Of a stretch of DNA of 64,000 nucleotides, positions 40,926-51,775 are shown one piece after another (position 1 is the stretch's first letter; each line of letters starts with the position of its first letter). The stretch covers positions 18,663,933 through 18,727,932 of the forward strand of contig NC_086292.1 of NCBI RefSeq assembly GCF_963924245.1. The letters run 5' to 3'. A program made the translations under genes and the position numbers. The notes beneath the pieces were generated by a model. It was not told the origin of the DNA, made no database searches, and saw only the letters and a list, made by a program, of their open reading frames with translations. Source of the stretch: Chroicocephalus ridibundus. Taxonomy: Eukaryota; Chordata; Aves; Charadriiformes; Laridae.

Positions 40926-41558
40926 TCAATGACCACGGACATATATTCTGCAACTGTCCAAAAAGTCTTGTAAGCTATGCTTTTGTTCAGAAAAGTAGCA
41001 ATACAGAGATTCTGTAAAAACCTTACATGGCATAAAGTATACATAATATATATCCTGTAGCTTAAAAAAAAAGGGTAGGGACAAATTTCTGCTTTGATTT
41101 ACTGATGTCACAATTGCTCTATTAAATAGGATTTCTTTAAAAAGACCTTGGTTCATTTTTAAAAGCCTTGGGATATTGTAAATGTTGTAAATGTCAGTAA
41201 AATGCTTTTTTTCTTTGTAGCTAGAAAGAAAAACAACCTCCATCATTGCAAATTGATTTGAAGTATTTTTCCTAACTTCATCTCTAAATCTGAGATGGGG
41301 GATGTAGAGAGGAAACAAATAAACAAACAAAAACCTCAGCCAGGAAAATGATGAATCAACAGAAACACATTCTCTGGAGAAGTGCCGGTTCATCTCTGGA
41401 GTAACGTGGTGCAATCTGTGGAAGTGCTGGAAAAAGACAAAAGAGGCAGGCTGGTCTGCTCCCAGAAGCGGAAGGACCAGAAATGGAAGAATTTCTCCTA
41501 GAAGTGAAAGGGACATAAGTACTGAGATAAAGTTATACCTACACATACAATTGTGCAT
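40926..41558 (-). other. Unassigned 210-codon open frame
   Basis: This is the longest ATG-initiated frame in the window. The N-terminus is hydrophobic (MSLSLLGEILPFLVLPLLG, residues 15-33) and a second hydrophobic patch (WLRFLFVYLFPLYIPHL) lies near residues 73-89. No domain is recognisable. No promoter, splice context or compositional bias supports translation, and the C-terminal half (NIYNIPRLLKMNQ...) looks like ordinary AT-rich DNA. By a rough estimate, a frame this long is unusual but not impossible by chance in 64 kb at this base composition. A non-coding explanation is favoured. Confidence 0.15.
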
Positions 41559-41805
41559 AGCACACTGTGCTCAACATGAACGGCTGCAGTTTTCTCAAAG
41601 ACATGACAGCAAAGTTAACATCTTGGATTACTACCTAGGAAGTAGTAATTGTGATAAAGCCACCGGCAGCCATAACTCAATGTGAACCCAGGTGTTACAG
41701 TCTTATCTAGATTTTCTCGAACAGACAGAGTTCTTCTGGACAGACTGTCTTCCTTTTGAGTACAGATGGTTGAAATTAAAATAGCTATGACAGTTCATTA
41801 ACATT

Positions 41806-42111
41806 TTGGGGACAGCTGCTTTCTGTCTGTCCTTTCTGTCTGGACTGATTTTGTCCTTTGCCAAGTATAGATCCGTACCTCACATAACCCTGACAGACAC
41901 ACTTCGCAACTGGTTGCTGCTGGGAGCCATTGCTGTACCAACATATTTGCTAAGTTATGCAGCACTCTCTGCACTGCAGACTAGGAGCTGCAGCACAGAA
42001 ACAGTCATTAAAAAACACGCACACAACCACATGTCTTCAAATGGTGTGTATCAAAGTACTTATGCAAAACAACTTCAGAAATTATTACCGTATTATAATA
42101 CTATGCTGTAG
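41806..42111 (+). other. Unassigned frame with two membrane-like segments
   Basis: The frame is open from just after a stop at 41788 to TAG at 42109-42111. There is no ATG near its start (the first codon counted is TTG); the first ATG is at about residue 76. Residues 4-18 (AAFCLSFLSGLILSF) and 36-58 (NWLLLGAIAVPTYLLSYAAL) would make plausible membrane helices, with a basic KYRS after the first. I do not recognise the family. It could be a decayed exon, a processed fragment or chance. No clear splice acceptor precedes it. Confidence 0.15.
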
Positions 42112-43167
42112 TATAATATATAAGAGATACACATGTATATAATACAATACTCTAAATTTCTGAGGACTTCAAGTATTTTAATGAAATAGTGGAACAAGAA
42201 AACCACTATTTGCTTTGGTTGAGAAAGAATAGCATTTTTTAAAGATAACAGTTGCACAATCTGTAGAGAGAAGGAGCCTTCCAGGTCCCTTCTCTCAGAG
42301 GGACCTAAGGTGAGAAATTATAGCATGTCATCTGAAAACCGCCAGAACTACTGTCCAAGAAAAACAGTCGCAAAGGGCTGCATTAGAAAGACAGGGAGGG
42401 GAAAACAAAGAGAGAGATCAGAACAGCTCCACATACACAAATTATATTTAGTGGCGCTTACTGTGAAAGTTGGCAGCTATGTTTCAGGTGATATAGCCCT
42501 CGGTGTTGACATAATGCTGGCTATCAGAGTATAAGATGTGAAAAAAATATTTTCATGTCATAAATGCAGAAAAAGCCATCTTGGCTGGTAGAATAAGTTT
42601 ATTTTCCTTGTGAAAAGGGAACCATTTTCTCTTAGCTGAAAAAAAGAATTCAGCTTTTAGAAGATCCTCCTAGGTGTACACATTTTTAAACATCCTCAGA
42701 ACAAATACACTTCTTTGAGGAGCCATAATTTCCCTTTACATTTCATTAAATATTTTTTCACTTAAATATTTTGTGGGGAGAAATTCTGATTAAGCTTTAT
42801 AAAAATATAAGGCTTAATACAAATCCTGAAGTCGAAGGAAGTTTTAACATTAAAAGAACCATCCCGTTTCAACTTCAAATAATTGTTTAGCAAGTATTCA
42901 GCCCAAACTGGACTCTATGATCAATTACTATTGGCAATGCAAATTAGCGTTAAAATATGTGTCCCCATGCATTTCACTCTATGTTACTATACAATGCACA
43001 CCATAAAAGACACTGGTTCAACTAATGATTCCAATCCATTTTTTCCTGGAAGAGCAACTGTACAATCAGTATTAAAAGTGCACTAACTATGAGCACAAGA
43101 AGCTACAAAAGTTTTGCTATTGCACCCTCAAGAACACACAAGCACTGGGTCATGTTTCTTCCTACAA

Positions 43168-43227
43168 GAAAATAACTAAAAAAACCCCAAAACCAAAAAG
43201 ACACACACCACACACACCTCAAAATAC
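43168..43227. repeat. A/C-rich tract with CA repeats
   Basis: AAACCCCAAAACCAAAAAG followed by ACACACACCACACACACC. Low complexity, part of the recurrent A/C tracts of this window. Confidence 0.8.
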
Positions 43228-45970
43228 CAGAACAAGGGGCATTTGTCTGTAAATTTAAACATCCATGGCGTATCACTATGCTTTAGTCCAGATTCACAAG
43301 CTTATGCAAAATATTAACTGTACATTACACCCAATGTGTGATTTTAAGTCTGGATTAAATATCTGTTAAGAGATAAGAATCAATGTAGAGTGTTCAAATG
43401 CGCAGCAAGCCCATTATTACATGCAGTCACTACAGACCGCATAGTAGCTGTGTATCTTCCCAACTTCTAACAAGTTAAATATAAGTTATTGCTGCCACCA
43501 ACAGGATGTTCCTCAGTATATTTTCTCTTAATATTCCTCAAAATTTGCCTTTCTATACAAACATCTGTATGCTTGCATTCAGTTGTGAGGCTACTACTGA
43601 TGTGATATGAAATTCACAATCAACATTGAAAAAGCTGTACAGCAAATAATTCCCTGTGTACATTACTTTTCCTCCTTATGAAAACAGCTTACAGAAAACA
43701 ACCTTTAAGTCGATAGTTCTAAAAAACCAAACAAAAATGCCTGCCCAAACTACACAGAAAAAGTAAAGAGAGCCTGTAAAATGGATGAAGGGTTTAACCT
43801 GGTGAGTACCATAAAAAGTAGCAATGGAACTATCTGAATTTTTTACAGTAGCAACGAGTCTATATACAGATAATTCAATTGTGGTACAGTCATATTTAGC
43901 ATAAACCAATTGAATAGAAAGCAAAATTTGGTATGAAACCACCGCTGATGTAGACAAAGGGCACTTCCTTTTCTTATTCGCCTGTTGATCTGGCCTTGTG
44001 GGGTGTGTGCGTTAGCTTACCATCAGAGGGGAGCACAGGAAGAAAAAGAGGGAACACTCTCTGTGGCATTTCATGTGCTAGATGGAGGGATGCTTCACAA
44101 GTGACACTGTCCAAGCTTTGGAGAACAACAGAGAACATGGCTGAGGAGGTGCCCAGCAGGGCTCTACCATGCAGATCCCAGAAAAAAAAAGGAAGCTTAA
44201 AAAAAAAAAAAACCCAAAACAATCATTACAGCTGCTATGATACACTGATAAATATCAGCGCTGGCCAGATGATAGCAAAATTATTGTCTGTAAGAACAAA
44301 GCTTTGACAAGACTAGCAGGTTTATAAACAAATCAATTCTAATCTGTTGAAAGGTCATCTTTCCATTAAGACTGAATAGGAATGAGATTAAATTACATGG
44401 TTGGCTACAGACATCTACAACAGGGCACCAAATAGGGAGAAGGTTAAGAGCTGAGTTGCATAAAAAAAATGCAGAGTGATACTCATGGCTTTGCTCATGA
44501 AACACTCACATGAGGCTGGCTAGCCACATTTTGGTGAGGCTGAGTTTGAAACATACCATTACGATGGTTAAAGGGAAATATCTGACTAAAGAAATACTGT
44601 AATGATAGTTCACTCTATTCTTACACAATATTACACAATAAACATTTCTTTCCTCCTCTATAAATTAGGTCCAGCTGCTGAAACCTGCAATGGCAAGATT
44701 CAGCTGCAGTGGGTCACCCTCTGCTGTTTTTCTTCCCTGCACATTTTGCTTGTTAAAGAGCTTTAAAGAATTTCTATTTTAAAAAAAGACGAGTGATTAC
44801 AAAATCTACAAGCTAGACACAGAAGCAAGGGATGTGTGTATTCAGCTACACTGAACAAAGAGGAGGAGAAGCAGGAAAGGCACAGAACAGAAACTTTGCC
44901 ATCAGCACCCAGAATCCTTACAAGAAACGTTATACCCTACCTAAAAGGATAAATTATGAGGAGATACAATTAGCATCTGGATTACTCAGTTCACTCTTCC
45001 TGTCTCTGGAAAGTCAAACATGAACAGGTCCAACGCAAATCAGCTCTTTTTGCTTAGTTGATGGCTAAACTGCAGCAGCTGCTGGAGGATTTTTAAGCTG
45101 CAGAGACGGCATGTAGAGACTGATGCAGTACATTGCCCGTATCGTATGCTACCTTCATTTCTGCTTTCCCTTTGAAGAAGGTAAAAAAGCACTTTGCAAA
45201 TGACTGTGAGAAAACGATTCTTCTCCACTTCTGCCCCCAGAATCTGTTTTAAGACTACCTTTCTGTTTCTAAGATAAAGACAAAGACAGCAGATAGATGT
45301 TAAAAATCCACTAAAATAACTTTAGGCATTTTGTTGTTTTTTTTTTAATATGTTTTTCTAATGTCTGCTTTAAACCTGTCATTAAATACTTTAGCTTAAT
45401 TAGCTTATACTGGCACCTATTGGTAGAAAATAATATTTGCATGCACCATTATAAATTATTGCTTGCTCTTTAATTAGGAACAGAAATGCTGTTTATAGTA
45501 ATTATTGGTTTGCACCCTTCCCACTTCATTAGGACAGTATTTTCCATTGTTTTAATTGTCCTGTAATTTGGTACTGAGAATAATAGAGGGAAAACCTGTC
45601 CTAATTCATCTAAGAGTTAATTTTTTTTTTTTAATGAAGTGTTCTAAGAAGTTTCTTAACTGATTTATGCTTATACTCAAAATATCTGCAGAGTACACTC
45701 AATCAGTGTGATGGGCCAGAAATCAATGACAAAACCAGAGGTTTTAAATGGAAGCACAGCATGCCTGAATGTTAGCAAGCAAACCACCATCTGCAACTGT
45801 AGAAGAGATAACTGACAATTAACCTTTGAATGGTAATTAACTAGAATGGTAATGCTAAAAGGAATAATCTAAAACAAAATTAATAAACAATAAATACAAT
45901 AAAATTAATGAAATAATTGTTATGAAAATTATTTCTGAATGGGACTGATTTGGAAATAGTTTTCTAGCTT

Positions 45971-45982
45971 CCCCCCCCCCCC
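45971..45982. repeat. C12 homopolymer
   Basis: Twelve consecutive C. Long C-runs are rare in AT-rich DNA, and sequencing errors are possible at this position. Confidence 0.9.
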
Positions 45983-48900
45983 ATTTGATTATGGATCTGA
46001 TTATTTATTCAGATAAAACTCAGCTCTTCAATGGCAATTTATTTAGCAGATCATATCAGGAAACTAAAATTATTTCAAGGATCCCTGCAGCTGTGCTCTG
46101 AATGCATATCTCTCTATACTGAAGGGCTATAACCTCCAAATTTGTCCCCCTATTTGGAGACGACACTCTTTTTCTCTGGTGGGCTTAATAATATTTGAGG
46201 TTATTAAAAATTATATAAATTTTGAAACCTACTACTTTTCAGTTTCCCATTGGCTGTTTCCTGTCATTCCTGGAGACATTTTTTTTCCTCTTAGAACCTA
46301 AAATTTCAGCTGCCATAAAAGTCACTACTCAATAATTCAGTTGCTTAACTATAGGTTTCTTGTGCCATTTTACATACTAATATGTAGCCTCCAGCTGCTG
46401 CTCCAGAAGGACACTGGTGTCCCATCCATCCTGTCTCATACCTGCTAGCCCCACAAAGCTCCCTTAAATGCCTATAATATAAAAAAATGGTTTTATATTT
46501 CAATATTTAGGCAACGGAATTTTACACTTAATATCCAGAAAAGATTCACAAACAGAGTTGCTTCTATTGTCAGCTTGTACTTTGTAAGCCATATAAATAG
46601 CTAATATGGATAAATAGATGCAAACCCCTGAAGTTTCATGGAATGCATTCTGTAACTGCTCAGTTAATTGTCCTTTCCTGTTGTCTATTCTTCAAATGGA
46701 TTGCTCAGCCGATTGAATGAATCAAATCAAATGGCTAACTTGCACACTCCAACAAATATCATATTTGTATAGTGATTTTAGCTAATTTTCAGATGCTGAT
46801 TGTATCCATTATGCAGGAGCTGGGATAAAGATACACAGCAAAGCCAAATAAAAAAAAAATCTGAAATGCATGAAATATTTTTATTGAACAGTACTGGCCA
46901 GCTCCAGCAATAAAAAGAAATGCAAGGAAGGAACACAGTGTCTACTAGACATTTTGACCATATCTTCTTTCACTTTGAGCCCTGTAAAGATGCCCTAAGT
47001 ACACATCTTTATGGTATTGTGGTTGTGATTTCGTTTCACATCATAAGCTGCTATCAACACAGCCTTGTCATTGCAATTTGTCACACATAGTAGCGTGAGC
47101 TTTCTCTATCTCACTGAAATTTTTATCTCACCAGTCACAATCACATACTGCTAGTTTAAAGCAGAGCTCTCAGACATTATGAGAAGATGAAATCACGAGA
47201 GATAACATTAATAGACATTGCCACCACCATAGAGACAAATACTATAGCTTTTCTAAAGCTTATAAAACCAAAGCTAATATGTTATAATAGCCAAGCTTTC
47301 ACCTGTGTACATATGTATGAGTGGGAAAAGAGAATCCACATGCAACACCCCTTATCCAATGCTTATTCTTCACTATGGTGAAGTATGAAATTTGCCTTTG
47401 TTGGTTTTGAGGCTTTTTAATTATTTTTTAATGTCTCCCCTCTTTCCCCTTCCCTCCACAGTGGCAACTTCAGAGAAGCAGCTTTCTTCATTCCTCAGAT
47501 CTCAAGTTTCTGACACTATTTTTTTCATCATTATGCAGATTTGCTCTGATCATGCCCTGTTGTACCGTGCACTGCAAAAGACACAAGCCTTAAGCCAAAG
47601 ATTTTAAATCAACAGAGGTATGGATAAATAACAGTGTTTGTCCTAACTATAACACACAAAGAATTCTTAAGGACAAAGACCTTACGTGCTTTGTGGCTGT
47701 AAAATTCCTGCCATATTTCAACTACTGTGCACATATTTGGTTATTCATTTGTGAATTATTCTCTTTTCAGGGATCTATTGTTATCTTTACAACTACTAAA
47801 TGATACTGTTTTTTCACTTGGATGTCAAAACCAGCTCAAGTGTTTTATTGAGGCTTACGGAACTAAAATCAGCAATCCTACCTATGCCATTGGGCATGCC
47901 TCGATTACAAGTTCCTAGTTTCTTCTGTTTCAAGTTAAAAGGTGGACAACTTTGTTAGTTAGACTCAACATTCAGAAGTATTTTAGCATCTACATCTATT
48001 ATTTTTCTGGAATTGACTGAAGCATCAATAAAAGCTTTATTCATAAAGCATTTTAAAACAGCGAGCATCCTAAAAGACATTAAAATAAATCCCTGCCTTA
48101 GGTAAACACATCACACTTACTGGGATATACAATTAAAGACAGAATACATGTAACTGATAAGTGTTACTGCATCTTGAAACAAATCATGAGCAGTTTGCAT
48201 TGTCTTGTTTTTATTAGTGTTTTACCAACATCATCTTCGTTGCAAATTCCTTTATTAAAAACTGTTCAAGGGATATTTTCATTTCAGTTAAAGTCAAGCA
48301 GCTTACTCTTCAAGGAGTAAATTATGTTTATAAATAGAAAACAACTTTGTTTTTCTCTGGTTCTGTCTTTTTTTACTTTTGCTGTAGAGTAAGAATACGT
48401 CAAAAAATATATTATTGAGAAAAAAATTCCAGGCTTGAAGCAAAAACTAAACCACCCCTCTGTGAAAAACCCTTATAGATACAGTTGCATGAAAGAACAA
48501 AAAAAACTAAAACAGAACAAAAAAAAAAACCCTGTAAACATTTTGGGAAAAAACCCTAGCAGCCTAAAATATTCTGCTTTGTATATTATTTTATTTTTAT
48601 TTGTTCTACACCAAAATAGCCACAAAGACAGGAAACTGTTTTGCTCTTTAAGCAAATTGCAATCTATGATTGGTTGAGATTCAGCTGAGATATAGTTTAT
48701 TATGTCAAGAAAAGCGGCTAAGACTTCCCTACCCCAAGTAGATGCCCTGTGTTCTCATGTATCTAGGAAGAACAACCAACATTTGAGTGGAACTTCACAA
48801 TAACAAAGTATTTTCATCTTTTTCTATAAATGACAGATCAAAAGATACCGTACCTATGCCTAGTTACACTTGATGAAGTACTTAAAAAAAAGTTTAACAC

Positions 48901-49834
48901 ACAGTCACTTGATTTGTCACAGGCTGAAGCTTCCTATTAAAGATTCTTCACAAAGTGATCAAATTAGCACTACAGCTTCTGAAGGTTTGGAACTTTTTTT
49001 GCTACTATGACATTTTCTATGTTATGTAGTTGGATTTGTTCCAGCTTTTGCTTTCTTTATCATTGTTTGCACTGTAAAAACCAGACGCTTATACAAGGAT
49101 GTACAATCTTTAACTTTACTAAAAAAAGTATTTGAATAACTCAAGAAAAACTTCCGGGGCCTAATATTGGAGTTTGCTTTCTCTACAGAAAGCTGGAACT
49201 TCTGAATAAAGAACAGTAGCTTGCTCAAAAACTATGCATTTTTAAACACATTTTTCAGTGTTGGGTGTAAGAACGCACTCTCGTTCTTATTAATTAGGGT
49301 TATAGAAATAGGTCACATACAGATAACTCTAGCAGACAATTTAAAAAGTACTGCCAGGAAAGGCAATGACAGATGTATAAAATTAACATTAATCACCTCT
49401 ATTATTTCTGTGTATTTCTTCTCCTCCCCTTGACAAAATTGCAGGTATCCTGATAAATGGAAACCAAATAGATTTTTCTAAGGAGTACGTAATGCCATAG
49501 AATTTTACATGAGAAATGCGTAACCCTCCTCAAGACTTGGCAAATACAAATGAGGTTTCTTGGCATGTAGTGATACCGCTTTGGTAAGATTAACTCTTTG
49601 GGAATTTGAGATCATAAGGATGAGTTGGAAGACTGGACTATAAGAACTTTGGAAGTTGAATCCCCTAAACGGTTAAAAAAGATGGAGGACGGGGGTGGTA
49701 GAAGTAGCAAGTTTTCATGTTTGGAGAATCACCAGCAATTCAGAGAACTTTTCCACCTATATTTGTTTTGGTGATAAAATGAGACATTCCTGAGATTTTC
49801 CCACTAATGTCCCCTTTTTTTTCTATCAGGAAAC

Positions 49835-49861
49835 ATAATAATAATAAAAAAAATAATAAAA
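49835..49861. repeat. ATA/A-rich microsatellite
   Basis: Repeated ATA units are followed by an A8 run and more ATA units. Confidence 0.8.
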
Positions 49862-51585
49862 CAGTAACAAAAATACAGGTATAGTGTTCAGCTCATACAG
49901 AAAAGAAAAAAAAAGTCAAACAGAAGTCTTAATGGAAGGGTCCAATCTTGGGTAAGAGGAAAAGATTATTTTATTTCAGACTATCTTTAGTCTACACACT
50001 CTGGTAAGGATGAGACCTCAATAAATCATTCTGTAAAGACAGAAAGTGATCCATATTTCTTTGTGGAAACTACTTAAGATGATACAGCTGTTAAAGATAA
50101 AAGGTTTAATGAAAAAGGAGTACTTCTGAAGAGTGAGTACATATTTTCATATATTGTTTATATTTACAGAAATCTAAAACTTCAAAAAAGATTTCGTAAA
50201 CCAATTGTGTAACAAACATTTAATATTGTGTCTTAAGCTTTTCTTGTATATATAAGGATGATGCTGCAGAAAAAAATATCATTTGAATTAACAAAGATGC
50301 AAAAATAGTTTTCAGAGTTTTTTCAAGTAAAAATTTCTGTATTAGTGCAACTTAACGAAAAGCTGACCTCACACAGTATTGGACATTTTATAAAAAGTAT
50401 CAATATGGAACTAAATTATTTTGATGAATGTATTCAGTTTGCACTCAATTACTTGGCAAGCCAAACAGGAGATGAAAGGCTGAAGCAAAAGCTGGATTCA
50501 GAATGAATTAGATGATCATAACTAGAAATGGGTACGATGATACCCAGACATATACGAACATCTCAAAGTTAATATCCTCTCAATCTACTGAATTACTGGA
50601 TAAGCTATTAATTCAACAAATGTACTTCTAACTATTTCTTCAGCTGTACCCAAGGTGCCTTTTTCAAAAGAGGAGTTGGAATAAAAATATATTTAATTAA
50701 AAGTCCAAGAAATAATCACTGAAGTGACTATAAACTTATGCTGAAGTGTCTAAATCAAAACATTACTAATCTGATATTTTCAATACTGTATATTTTTATT
50801 TCAAATTACTTTTTTTTTCCCCCAGAAATGTCATTAATCTTCAAAAGTATAATGACTCTCTAAATGAAATAATTGGTTACATGGACTGTTTCTACCCTAA
50901 TAAAAACATTAACTTCTTAGTTTTATAAACTGTCTTTCCAGCTGATCAAGCAAACAGATTCTATTCTATGTAATTTCAGTTTTGACCTCATGAAATTTAT
51001 AAACTGACAATGAAACAGCAAGCTGCAAGAAGCAAAATATGCAACACATCCTTTACACAGAAAATGGATCAGAACTCCTAGATGAGACAGACTGCTGAAA
51101 GACCGAACAAGGAAGGTACCACTATCTGATTATGTAAATAGGCATATGTAAGTATGACAAGTTTCTATTTTATTAAACCATTCAGGGAAGAACATATTAA
51201 GAACTATCAAATTATCCTCGTATTGCAAGCACAAGCACACTTAATCTATAAATAATCACACGCTATGCTTCACAACCTGATAAAGTTACACTATGAAGAA
51301 ACACAACAGGTCAAACTCTACTCTGAGCTACAGGAGTATCACGGAAGAATCAACTTCCAGCAAGACTCCTTTTGTTAACGGTGATTATCCTTTAAAAAGT
51401 AAGGTAAAAAGACTTATGGAATATGGATTCAGGAAGCAGTTACACAAACACATGGAATAAGCGTTTGTTAGAGTCCAGCAATCATCATCACATTTCATCA
51501 CTCATAAAGCACAAGAAAGGCACAAGAACAGAAATCAGACTGAGCGTGGAACCTACAAGGACTACATGCCCTTATAAAAAAGTCC

Positions 51586-51775
51586 CTCCCCAGCTTTCTT
51601 GGAGGCCCCCTTCAGGTACTGGAGAGGGCTCTAAGGTCTCCCTGGAGCCTTCTCCAGGCTGAACACCCCCAACTCTCTCAGCCTGTCCTCACAGCAGAGG
51701 GGCTCCAGCCCTCGCAGAATCTCTGTGGCCTCCTCTGGACCCACTACAACAGGTCCACATCCAACTTGCCTTATT
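51586..51775 (-). mobile_element. CR1 fragment (RT C-terminal region)
   Basis: Plus-strand text CAGCTTTCTTGGAGGCCCCC, CTGGAGCCTTCTCCAGGCTG, CTCTCAGCCTGTCCTCACAG and GTGGCCTCCTCTGGACCCAC is the reverse complement of the CR1 RT C-terminal coding region. About 190 bp remain and neither the 3' tail nor upstream RT is present, so both ends are lost. It covers a similar part of CR1 to the centre of the 36.5-kb copy, but with a different sequence, so it belongs to another subfamily or age class. Confidence 0.9.

Larger units (their letters stand above)
42112..51585. other. AT-rich non-coding stretch, no gene seen
   Basis: No exon was recognised with confidence. Simple features: a GGTCCCT/AGGGACC hairpin at about 42286-42307, an A/C and CA tract (43168-43227), an A-run near 44199-44212, a C12 run (45971-45982) and an ATA/A-rich stretch (49835-49861). 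A splice-flanked segment at 47462-47617 and a homeodomain-word-rich region at 45360-45600 are described under findings. Confidence 0.6.

Noticed and set aside
38607..45442. ATTTGCAT octamers at 38607 and 45435 as proof of enhancers
   Set aside because: An 8-mer is expected a few times in 64 kb on two strands, so the octamers alone mean little.
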